In this document: positions 1 to 5,653 of the stretch, one piece after another
Position numbering within the stretch: position 1 is the first letter of the stretch
Layout of the letters: each line of letters starts with the position of its first letter
Source: Solirubrobacterales bacterium
Lineage (GTDB): Bacteria; Actinomycetota; Thermoleophilia; Solirubrobacterales; 70-9
DNA: 6,028 nt
Direction: 5' to 3'
Assembly: GCA_030152505.1 (NCBI GenBank)
Contig: JASLJO010000047.1
Location: forward strand, 1-6,028
The notes under the pieces: model-generated
The model's input: only the letters and a program-made list of their open reading frames with translations
The model's database searches: none
Told to the model about the DNA's origin: nothing
Program-made: the position numbers and the translations under genes

Positions 1-2174
1 ACGGCTCGCGCATCGACGAGCAGTACAAGCGCCTCGGTGCCTCCTGCGACTACGAGAACGAGCGCTTCACCCTCGACGAGGGCTACGTCCGCGCCGTCTA
101 CCGCGTCTTCAAGCGGCTCTACGACAAGGGCTACATCTACCGCGACAACTACATGGTCAACTGGGACCCAGGGTCGCACTCGGCGATCTCCGACCTCGAG
201 GTCGAGAACCGCGAGGTCGAGGACACGCTCTACTCGATCGACTACCCGGTCGAGGGCTCCGATCGGGTGCTGACCGTTGCCACCGTGCGCCCGGAGACGA
301 TGCTCGCCGACACCGCCGTCGCGGTCAACCCCGAGGACGAGCGTTACGCCGGCCTGGTCGGGCGGCACTGCGTGCTGCCGCTGGTCGGGCGGCGGCTGCC
401 GATCATCGCCGACGAGCACGTCGACCCGGAGTTCGGTACGGGAGCGCTGAAGATCACCCCCGGCCACGACCCCAACGACTTCGAGATCGGCCGCCGGCAT
501 GGGCTCGAGGAGATCGGCGTGATCGGCCCCGACGGGCGGATGACCGACGAGGCCGGTGAACGCTTCGCCGGACTCAGCGCGGTCGAGGCACAGGAGGCGG
601 TCGTTGCCGCGCTGCGCGAGGAGGGGCGGTTGCGCGACGAGCAGCCCTACGTCCATTCCGTCCCCTTCTCGGAGCGCTCTGGGGCGCGGATCGAGCCACT
701 GATCTCGCTGCAGTGGTTCTGCCGCATGGACGAGCTCGCCGCCCCGGCGATCGAGGTGGTCGAGCGCGACGAGGTGCGCATAACCCCGGCGCAGTGGAAG
801 CGCGTCTACCTCGAGTGGATGCGCGAGATCCGGCCCTGGTGCGTCTCACGCCAGCTCTGGTGGGGACACCGGATCCCGGTCTGGTACTGCGACCCCTGCG
901 AGGAGACCTACGTCGCCGAGGAGGCGCCCGAGCGCTGCGGTGCCTGCGGCGGCGAGCTGCGCCAAGAGGAGGACGTGCTCGACACCTGGTTCAGCTCGGC
1001 GCTCTGGCCCTTCGCCACGCTCGGCTGGCCCGAGGACACGCCCGAGCTGCGCGCCTTCTACCCGACCAGCTTCCTCACCACCGCGCGAGAGATCCTCTTC
1101 CTCTGGGTGGCGCGGATGATCATGACCGGACTCGAGTTCGCCGGCGACGTCCCCTTCCGCGACGTCTACGTCCACTCGGTGATCCAGGCGCGTGACGGGC
1201 GGCGGATGTCGAAGAGCCTCGGCACCGGGGTCGACCCGCTGGAGGAAATCGACGAGCACGGCGCCGACGCGCTGCGCTTCGGCCTGCTGGCGATGTCCTC
1301 GACGCAGGACGTGCGATTCTCCGATGCCAAGGTCCAGCAGGGTGCCGACCTCGCCAACAAGCTCTGGAACGCCAGCCGGCTGATCCTGCTCGGCGTCGCC
1401 GAGGTCGGGGCGGCACCCCGGCCGCGCAACGTCGAGGACCGCTGGCTGCTCTCCCGCCTGGAGGCGACGATTGCCTCGGTAACGGCGAAGCTGGAGGAAT
1501 ACGACTTCGCCCACGCCGCCGCCGAGGCCTACTCCTTCTTCTGGTCGGAGCTGTGCGACTGGTACCTGGAGATCGTCAAGCCGCGTCTGTACGAGGAAGA
1601 GGAGGAGGTCTCGGCGACGCTGCTCTGGGTGTTGGAGCGGACCCTGGCGCTGCTGCACCCGATCATGCCCTTCGTCAGCGAGGAGATCTGGTCCTACCAC
1701 CCTTCCCGGCAGGGACATCTGGCGGTGCACGCGTTCCCCGTCACGGACGGGTCCTTGCGCGACCCCGAGGCCGAGGCGGAGATGGCGGAGGCGATCAAGC
1801 TGACCCGCGACCTGCGCGCCTGGCGCGATCTCGTCGACATGGCGGTCGGGTCCATCCTGCCGATCCGCATCGAAAACTCGCTGCCCGAGTTCGTTGCGCG
1901 CCTCGCTCGGGTCGAGGTGATGGCGGATGGCACTCAGGCGGAGCCAATCGCTTCGGTGGGTGGCGCGAAGATCCTCGCTTCGGCCGAGATCGACGCCGAG
2001 GCGGTTGCGGCCCGCCTCGAGACGCGCCGGGAGGAGCTGCGCTCCGAGGTCGCCCGCGCCGAGGGCAAGCTCGGCAACGAGAAGTTCGTCGACAGGGCGC
2101 CTGCCGAGGTGGTCGAGGAGGAGCGGCGCAAGCTCGAGCGCTACCGCGTCGAGCTGGAGGAGCTGTCGGAATAG
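1..2174 (+). CDS. valS: Valyl-tRNA synthetase (ValRS), 5'-truncated by the window edge
   Basis: Class I aminoacyl-tRNA synthetase that charges tRNA-Val in the cytoplasm and hydrolyses mischarged Thr-tRNA-Val. The reading frame is already open at base 3 and gives 723 residues before TAG; full-length ValRS is roughly 860-900, so about 150 N-terminal residues, including the HIGH motif, lie outside. Visible in order: the VNWDPG...ISDLEVE segment (about 156-200); the CP1 editing domain with VRPETMLADTAV (about 288-320) and the K-x-T-x3-D-x2-D editing pocket (codons 450-479); VSRQLWWGHRIPVWYC; a CxxC...CxxC zinc ribbon (Cys codons at 888, 897, 936, 945); DTWFSSALWPF; the KMSKS-type loop as R-MSKSL (Met codon 1206); an anticodon-binding helical domain (about 1400-1800); and a C-terminal charged coiled-coil arm (about 1990-2171) typical of bacterial ValRS. 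The stop overlaps the folC start region by 4 nt, so the two are probably co-transcribed. Function is secure. Confidence 0.97.
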   Translation, partial: GSRIDEQYKRLGASCDYENERFTLDEGYVRAVYRVFKRLYDKGYIYRDNYMVNWDPGSHSAISDLEVENREVEDTLYSIDYPVEGSDRVLTVATVRPETMLADTAVAVNPEDERYAGLVGRHCVLPLVGRRLPIIADEHVDPEFGTGALKITPGHDPNDFEIGRRHGLEEIGVIGPDGRMTDEAGERFAGLSAVEAQEAVVAALREEGRLRDEQPYVHSVPFSERSGARIEPLISLQWFCRMDELAAPAIEVVERDEVRITPAQWKRVYLEWMREIRPWCVSRQLWWGHRIPVWYCDPCEETYVAEEAPERCGACGGELRQEEDVLDTWFSSALWPFATLGWPEDTPELRAFYPTSFLTTAREILFLWVARMIMTGLEFAGDVPFRDVYVHSVIQARDGRRMSKSLGTGVDPLEEIDEHGADALRFGLLAMSSTQDVRFSDAKVQQGADLANKLWNASRLILLGVAEVGAAPRPRNVEDRWLLSRLEATIASVTAKLEEYDFAHAAAEAYSFFWSELCDWYLEIVKPRLYEEEEEVSATLLWVLERTLALLHPIMPFVSEEIWSYHPSRQGHLAVHAFPVTDGSLRDPEAEAEMAEAIKLTRDLRAWRDLVDMAVGSILPIRIENSLPEFVARLARVEVMADGTQAEPIASVGGAKILASAEIDAEAVAARLETRREELRSEVARAEGKLGNEKFVDRAPAEVVEEERRKLERYRVELEELSE
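2156..2162 (+). promoter_or_regulatory. Shine-Dalgarno that decides the folC start
   Basis: GGAGGAG lies inside the last codons of valS, 8 nt before the ATA at 2171. It is the best ribosome-binding match near the folC N-terminus. By contrast, the first in-frame ATG (2243) has only a GGAG three bases upstream, which is too close to work well. This site is the main reason for placing the folC start at 2171. Confidence 0.55.
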
Positions 2175-3448
2175 ACCCGCGGGATCCCGAGGCCTACCTC
2201 GACTCGCTCGAGCCGATCGGCTGGAGGCTGGGGCTGGAGCGGATGCGGGCGCTGAGCACCCTGCTCGGCATGCCCCAGCACCGCTTCGCCTCGATCCACA
2301 TCGTCGGCACCAATGGCAAGTCCTCGGTGACGCGGATGATCGCGGCGCTGTTGGAGGCGCAAGGCGTCCCCGCCGGCGCCTGTGTCTCTCCGCACACGGG
2401 GCGCTGGTCCGAACGGGTGCTGGTGCACGGCAAGGAGATCGGCGGCGCCGATTTCGCCGCCGCGGTCGAGCGCGCCGCGGTCGCGGCCGAGACGGTGAAT
2501 CGCACCCTGGAGGAGGGCGAAGCGGTGACCCAGTTCGAGTTGGCGACCGCCGCCGCGTTCGTCGCGCTGGCGAGCGCACGGGTGAAGGCCGCGGTGGTCG
2601 AGGCCGGCCTGGGGGGGAGGCTGGACGCGACCAACACGATCCCCTCCAAGGTCACCGTGCTTACCTCGATCGGCCTCGACCACACCGAGTGGCTGGGTGA
2701 GACCGAGGAGGCGATCGCGGCAGAGAAGCTGGCGGTGCTGCGCGACCAGACGACCCTGGTGCTCGGCAGGGTGAGTCCGGCGGTCGCCGCGTCGGCCGAG
2801 CGCACCGCCAAGGAGCGCGGAGCCCGGCTGATTGTCGCGCCCGACGATCCCGGTGCCGGGATCGACCTGCGCGCCCCCGGCCAGTTCCAACGCCGCAATT
2901 TCGCTCTCGCCCGCACCGCGGCGGAGGCGTTCCTCGGTGGGCTGGACCCGGAGAAGGTCGCGGCTGTCGCCGGCGAGGTCGTGATCCCGGGGCGCTTGGA
3001 GCGGGTGGCGACCGACCCCCCGGTCTTCTTCGATGCCGCCCACAATCCCGATGGCGCCAGAGCGCTGGCCGAAGCGTTGCCCGAGGTGGCGGACGGGCGC
3101 ACGGTGATCGCCGTTCTCGCCGTCCTCGCCGACAAGGACGCCCGCGCCATGATCCAGGCCCTGGCCCCAACCCTCAGCCACACCATCTGCACCGAACTTC
3201 TGGAGGCCGACGGGCCGAAAAGGGGAGCTCGGCTCCCCATTTCGGCCCGTCGGCGGTCGGTTGAGGCGTCGGAGCTGGCTCGAATCTGCGCTGAGGCTGG
3301 GGTGGCGGCTGAGGTGGAGGCGGACTTCGCGGCGGCGGTCGCACGGGGAAGGGAGCTGGCGCAGGCGGCAGGGGGGGCGCTGCTCGTCACCGGGTCGCAC
3401 TACGCGCTGGGGCCCGCGAGGGCGGCGTTAGGATTGGACGCCCGATGA
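2171..3448 (+). CDS. folC: Folylpolyglutamate synthase / dihydrofolate synthase, apparent ATA start
   Basis: Mur-ligase-family ATP-dependent enzyme that adds glutamate to folates (and often to dihydropteroate) in the cytoplasm. From 2171 it is 425 residues, the usual FolC size. Motifs: P-loop GTNGKSS (residues 46-52), TQFELATAAAF (120-130), EAGLGGRLDATN (144-155), LTSIGLDHTEWLG (164-176), the C-domain FDAAHNPDGARAL (287-299), and LLVTGSHYALGPAR near the end. The start is odd. No ATG, GTG or TTG occurs in frame close upstream, and the first ATG (2243, residue 25) would remove DPEAYLDSLEPIGWRLGLER, which resembles the conserved FolC N-terminal helix. ATA at 2171 overlaps the valS stop as ATAG and has a well-placed GGAGGAG. 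A 23-bp inverted repeat encodes residues 346-362 in the C-terminal domain. Two G7 runs (2611, 3371) are possible slippage or sequencing-error sites. The enzyme identity is firm; the start codon is not. Confidence 0.93.
   Translation: MDPRDPEAYLDSLEPIGWRLGLERMRALSTLLGMPQHRFASIHIVGTNGKSSVTRMIAALLEAQGVPAGACVSPHTGRWSERVLVHGKEIGGADFAAAVERAAVAAETVNRTLEEGEAVTQFELATAAAFVALASARVKAAVVEAGLGGRLDATNTIPSKVTVLTSIGLDHTEWLGETEEAIAAEKLAVLRDQTTLVLGRVSPAVAASAERTAKERGARLIVAPDDPGAGIDLRAPGQFQRRNFALARTAAEAFLGGLDPEKVAAVAGEVVIPGRLERVATDPPVFFDAAHNPDGARALAEALPEVADGRTVIAVLAVLADKDARAMIQALAPTLSHTICTELLEADGPKRGARLPISARRRSVEASELARICAEAGVAAEVEADFAAAVARGRELAQAAGGALLVTGSHYALGPARAALGLDAR
3206..3254. repeat. Near-perfect 23-bp inverted repeat inside folC
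   Basis: The left arm 3206-3228 and right arm 3232-3254 are reverse complements at 22 of 23 positions (the mismatch is A3221 against A3239), separated by only TCG. It begins GCCGACGGGCC and ends GGCCCGTCGGC. It is read through in the folC frame as about 17 residues (ADGPKRGARLPISARRR, 346-362) with no stop and no frame change. The segment sits between two parts of the Mur-ligase C-terminal domain, where a surface loop is plausible. Such a long palindrome is not expected from GC-rich coding sequence alone. It could be a small palindromic element inserted into the gene, or a very stable mRNA hairpin. Its family is not recognised. Confidence 0.85.
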
Positions 3449-3567
3449 GTTCGAAAAGCGCCGGTTCGGAACTGCTCTCGATGATGGCCCTGGTCGCTGC
3501 CGTGGTGGCCGCGGTGATCCTGATCTTCTTCGGCCTCGGCTACCTGTTCGGCAGTCTCTTCCTCTGA
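3445..3567 (+). CDS. Small single-pass membrane protein, 40 aa, unknown function
   Basis: A short open frame of 40 residues starting MSSKSAGSELL and ending at TGA 3565-3567. Its ATG overlaps the folC stop as ATGA, so ribosomes finishing folC can restart here. After a polar N-terminus of about 10 residues, residues 12-40 are almost wholly hydrophobic (MMALVAAVVAAVILIFFGLGY, then LFGSLFL), which predicts one transmembrane helix. There is no signal-peptidase motif, no cysteine and few charges. I do not recognise the family and assign no function. Support for reality: tight coupling, codon choice like its neighbours (C/G-ending codons throughout) and a clean membrane-helix pattern. Possible roles, by inference only, are a small membrane-anchored partner or regulator. 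Confidence 0.7.
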   Translation: MSSKSAGSELLSMMALVAAVVAAVILIFFGLGYLFGSLFL

Positions 3568-3583
3568 GGACGAGGTGACAGGG

Positions 3584-3603
3584 TTCGCCGGGCGGGCGGC
3601 GAA
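3584..3603 (+). terminator. Possible hairpin after the folC/small-ORF unit
   Basis: TTCGCCG (3584-3590) and CGGCGAA (3597-3603) are perfect 7-bp complements around the 6-nt loop GGCGGG, 16 nt after the stop of the 40-aa ORF. There is no T-tract downstream, so it is not a canonical intrinsic terminator. High-GC actinomycetes often use hairpins without U-tracts, which makes a terminator or 3'-end stabiliser possible but unproven. Confidence 0.35.
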
Positions 3604-3615
3604 GTAGACTCCCCG

Positions 3616-3640
3616 CCCCCTCTCCCACAGGGACAGCGGG
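3616..3640 (+). repeat. Imperfect hairpin upstream of the zinc-ribbon gene
   Basis: CCCCCTCTCCC (3616-3626) can pair with GGGACAGCGGG (3630-3640) at 9 of 11 positions around the loop ACA. It lies 9 nt before the ATG at 3650 and covers the region where a ribosome-binding site would be expected. It could be a leader hairpin or part of a bipartite terminator with the hairpin at 3584-3603. It resembles the CTCTCCCACAGGGAGAG-like palindromes common in bacterial intergenic regions, but the match is only partial. Confidence 0.3.
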
Positions 3641-3649
3641 CCCAGAGCC

Positions 3650-4270
3650 ATGGCTATCGCGACCTTCGGCATCAGCAACAACGGCCTCAACCTGGTCGTC
3701 AACCTGCTCATCCTGATGCTGGTCGTCGTCTGGTTGGCTCTGATCGTGTTCACCTACCTCGACGCCAGGCGCCGCATCAGGGATCCCTTCCTGATCGGCT
3801 GCGCCACGCTCGCCTCGTTCATTCCCTACATCGGCACCGCGGTCTATGCGATCGTCCGCCCGCCCGAGTTCCTCGAAGACGCCCACGAACGCGAGCTCGA
3901 GATCAAAGCCGCCGAGCTGCGCGTGCGCCAGCTGACAGAGCACGCCTGTCCCGATTGCGGCTTCCCGGCGGAGAAGGACTTCCTGCGCTGCCCCGAGTGC
4001 CAGCGCCGCCTCAAGCATCCCTGTCCGAGTTGCGGCAAGCCGGTCGATCCCAGCTGGGCGCTCTGTCCTTACTGCGAGACCGCGCTTGTCAAACGCCAGA
4101 GACCGCGCCGTAAAGCGCGCCCGGAGGAGCGCAAGTCACCGCCGCGCGAGCAGGGCAAGGCGCCTCGCCCGAAAGGCGAGACCGAGGCCTCGAAGAAAGA
4201 GCCACCGAAACCAAAACGACCGCAAAGGAGCCCCAGCCGTGAGCCGGACCCTGATCCTCGTCAAGCCTGA
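3650..4270 (+). CDS. Two-TM membrane protein with double zinc ribbon and basic tail
   Basis: 206 residues. Residues 14-36 (LNLVVNLLILMLVVVWLALIV core) and about 47-68 form two hydrophobic helices, with the positive cluster DARRRIRD between them. A charged, probably helical linker follows (about 73-96). Then come two zinc ribbons of identical spacing: C100-x2-C103-x10-C114-x2-C117 and C125-x2-C128-x10-C139-x2-C142. Residues 147-206 are rich in Lys, Arg and Pro, low in complexity and probably disordered. By the positive-inside rule the short loop is cytoplasmic, which would put both termini outside; if the ribbons are cytoplasmic, the first helix must enter differently, so topology is unresolved. 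Function is unknown; zinc-ribbon proteins of this kind often bind protein or nucleic acid. The last 32 nt overlap ndk, suggesting co-expression. The start lacks a clear Shine-Dalgarno. Confidence 0.88.
   Translation: MAIATFGISNNGLNLVVNLLILMLVVVWLALIVFTYLDARRRIRDPFLIGCATLASFIPYIGTAVYAIVRPPEFLEDAHERELEIKAAELRVRQLTEHACPDCGFPAEKDFLRCPECQRRLKHPCPSCGKPVDPSWALCPYCETALVKRQRPRRKARPEERKSPPREQGKAPRPKGETEASKKEPPKPKRPQRSPSREPDPDPRQA
4224..4230 (+). promoter_or_regulatory. Shine-Dalgarno for ndk
   Basis: AAAGGAG sits 8 nt before the GTG at 4239, inside the coding tail of the zinc-ribbon gene. It fixes the GTG as the ndk start rather than the in-frame ATG at 4086, which would add about 50 Arg/Ser-rich residues foreign to NDK. 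Confidence 0.8.
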
Positions 4271-4649
4271 CGCCTTCGAGCGCGCCCTCAGCGGCGAGGT
4301 GATCGCACGGTTCGAGCGCAAGGGCCTGCGGATCGCGGCCCTGAAGACGATGGTGGCGAGTGAGGAGATCGCCAACCGGCACTACGCCGAGCACACCGAG
4401 AAGCCCTTCTTCGGTGAGCTGGTCGAGTTCATCACCGGCGGCACGCTGGTGGCGATGGTGCTGGAGGGGACCGAAGCCGTCGCCGCGGCGCGTCAGCTGA
4501 TCGGGGCGACCAACCCGGTCGAGGCCGCGCCCGGCTCGATCCGCGGCGACTACGCGCTCGAGGTCACCTTCAACATGGTCCATGGCTCCGACTCCGACGA
4601 GTCGGCGGAGCGCGAGGTCGGCATCTGGTTTCCCGAGCTCGGCGCGTAG
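4239..4649 (+). CDS. ndk: Nucleoside diphosphate kinase
   Basis: 136 residues, the normal length for bacterial NDK. It transfers the gamma phosphate from ATP to other (d)NDPs through a phosphohistidine, balancing nucleotide pools in the cytoplasm. Motifs: RTLILVKPDAFERAL at the N-terminus (Lys9 of the KPD nucleotide site), HYAEHTEKPFFGELVEFI (48-65), ATNPVEAAPGSIRGDYA (90-106, with the conserved Arg of IRGD), the active-site segment FNMVHGSDS with catalytic His115, and ESAEREVGIWF at the end. The start is GTG, chosen because translation from there gives a typical N-terminus and an AAAGGAG lies 8 nt upstream. It overlaps the zinc-ribbon gene by 32 nt in another frame, so translation of the pair is probably linked. 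Every key residue I can check is present. Confidence 0.97.
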   Translation: MSRTLILVKPDAFERALSGEVIARFERKGLRIAALKTMVASEEIANRHYAEHTEKPFFGELVEFITGGTLVAMVLEGTEAVAAARQLIGATNPVEAAPGSIRGDYALEVTFNMVHGSDSDESAEREVGIWFPELGA

Positions 4650-4655
4650 GTCGCG

Positions 4656-4684
4656 TTGGCAGAAACTGCAGTGCCCGTTAGGGT
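4656..4684 (+). promoter_or_regulatory. Predicted leaderless promoter of the AraC-family regulator
   Basis: TTGGCA (4656-4661, one mismatch to TTGACA) and TAGGGT (4679-4684, fitting the actinobacterial TAnnnT -10) are separated by exactly 17 nt. Six bases separate the -10 from ATG 4691, so transcription would begin at or next to the start codon. No Shine-Dalgarno precedes this ATG, as expected for a leaderless message. It falls in the 41-bp gap after ndk. Confidence 0.6.
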
Positions 4685-4691
4685 TCTGCCA
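4657..4691. repeat. 8-bp inverted repeat framing the promoter (candidate operator)
   Basis: TGGCAGAA (4657-4664) and TTCTGCCA (4684-4691) are perfect reverse complements with a 19-nt spacer that contains CTGCAG. The arms coincide with the -35 region and with the segment from the last -10 base to the first base of the start codon. A protein bound to both arms would block this promoter, so autoregulation by the adjacent regulator is possible. A 27-nt arm-centre spacing is also compatible with a hairpin if the region is transcribed from ndk. Confidence 0.45.
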
Positions 4692-5653
4692 TGGCTGAGC
4701 ACCGAGTGGTGGCGGTTCCCCTCAACGGGGTGAGGGCGCTCGACCTCGCCGCGCCGGCCCACTTCTTCGGTCACCTCGGCAGGGATCGCTACGACTTCGC
4801 GCTCGCCGGCGTCACGCCGGGCCCGGTGCGCACCTCGAGTGGATTCGAGATCCTCGTCGAGGCTGGGGTGGAGGTGATCGAAGCGGCCGACACGGTCGTC
4901 GTTCCGGGCTACGGGAGGATCGAGCAGGCGCCACCGGAGGCGATCCTCGACGCCCTCCGCACCACGGCGGAGCGGGGGGCTCGCATGGTGGCGATCTGCA
5001 CCGGCGCCTTTGCCCTCGCTCACGCCGGGCTGCTCGACGGGCGCCGCGCCACGACCCACTGGGCCAGCGCGGATGCCCTCGCCGCCGGCTTTCCCGAGGT
5101 CGAGGTCGATCCCGGCGTCCTCTTCGTCGACGAAGGCCGGGTGTTGACCAGTGCCGGCGTCGCCGCCGGGCTCGACCTCTGCCTGCACATCGTCCGCTCC
5201 GACCACGGCGTCGAGCTGGCCACCGCCTTCGCTCGCCGCAGCGTCGTCGCTCCCCACCGCGATGGCGGCCAGGCCCAGTTTATCGACCTGCCGGTCCCGC
5301 CGGCCATCGAGAACGGAGCCGACCTCGCCGCCACTCGTGCCTGGGCGCTGGAACGCCTGGACCAGCCGCTCGACGTCGCCACGCTCGCCCGCCACGCCGT
5401 CGTCTCCCCCCGCACCTTCGCCCGCCGCTTCCGCGCCGAAACCGGCACCACCCCCCACAGGTGGCTGCTCGACCAACGCATCCTCCACGCCCGGCGGCTC
5501 CTGGAGCAGTCCGACGCTTCCATCGAGGAGGTCGCGTCGAGCTGCGGTTTCGGCAGCGCAGCTTCACTGCGAGCTCACTTCAAGCGCCGCACGGGTACCA
5601 GTCCCGCCACTTACCGCCGGACCTTTGCGGCGCCCGAGCCGAGCGCTGCATGA
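4691..5653 (+). CDS. GlxA-type AraC-family transcriptional regulator (DJ-1/PfpI + HTH)
   Basis: 320 residues, normal for this family of cytoplasmic DNA-binding regulators. The N-terminal half (about 5-185) is a DJ-1/PfpI-like (class I amidotransferase-like) sensor fold: RVVAVPLNGVRALDLAAPAH, VVVPGYG (69-75), the elbow AICTGAFALAHAGLLDGRRA with Cys103, TTHW (His123), and TSAGVAAGLDLCLHIV (153-168). The C-terminal half carries two AraC helix-turn-helices: LDVATLARHAVVSPRTFARR (227-246) followed by FRAETG, and SIEEVASSCGFGSAASLRAHF (277-297) followed by the family signature end KRRTGTSPATYRR. In known relatives the sensor part binds small metabolites rather than acting as an enzyme; the ligand here cannot be told. 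The gene has its own apparent leaderless promoter with an inverted repeat, and its TGA overlaps the next ATG (ATGA), so it is probably translated together with the maf-like frame. Confidence 0.94.
   Translation: MAEHRVVAVPLNGVRALDLAAPAHFFGHLGRDRYDFALAGVTPGPVRTSSGFEILVEAGVEVIEAADTVVVPGYGRIEQAPPEAILDALRTTAERGARMVAICTGAFALAHAGLLDGRRATTHWASADALAAGFPEVEVDPGVLFVDEGRVLTSAGVAAGLDLCLHIVRSDHGVELATAFARRSVVAPHRDGGQAQFIDLPVPPAIENGADLAATRAWALERLDQPLDVATLARHAVVSPRTFARRFRAETGTTPHRWLLDQRILHARRLLEQSDASIEEVASSCGFGSAASLRAHFKRRTGTSPATYRRTFAAPEPSAA

Noticed and set aside
2174..2183. GACCCGCGGG shared between the folC start region and 5897-5906 as a repeat
   Set aside because: Ten bases of pure GC-rich palindrome core are expected by chance here, and the flanks do not match.
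846..2579. 577-codon open frame on the minus strand across valS and folC
   Set aside because: Shadow of the strong G/C third-position bias of valS and folC. The translation is Arg/Ala/Gly-rich with no recognisable motif, and it spans the junction of two certain genes.
2611..2617. G7 homopolymers in folC (also 3371-3377) as a phase-variation switch
   Set aside because: Both are read in frame in conserved Gly-containing segments and are short; nothing else suggests switching, so I noted them only as possible error or slippage sites.
2845..2864. 9-bp perfect palindrome CGATCCCGG-TG-CCGGGATCG in folC
   Set aside because: Short, in ordinary FolC-like coding (DDPGAGID), and easily produced by chance in such GC-rich DNA; not comparable with the 23-bp repeat downstream.
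2141..3400. Long minus-strand frames (419 and 398 codons) opposite folC, and similar ones opposite ndk and the regulator
   Set aside because: Same shadow effect; they lie exactly antisense to well-recognised genes, with low-complexity translations and no Shine-Dalgarno or family motif seen.
3429..3434. TAGGAT near the end of folC as a -10 box for the 40-aa ORF
   Set aside because: It fits TAnnnT and lies 10 nt before the ATG, but no -35-like hexamer is found at 16-18 nt upstream and the ATGA overlap already explains expression by coupling.
3605..3610. TAGACT as a -10 box for the zinc-ribbon gene
   Set aside because: The nearest -35-like hexamer (GTGACA, 3574-3579) is 25 nt away, too far for a normal spacer.
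4086..4238. ATG at 4086 as a longer ndk start, adding about 51 residues
   Set aside because: The added stretch is Arg/Ser-rich, overlaps the zinc-ribbon coding sequence and is foreign to NDK, while GTG 4239 has a good Shine-Dalgarno and gives a normal N-terminus.
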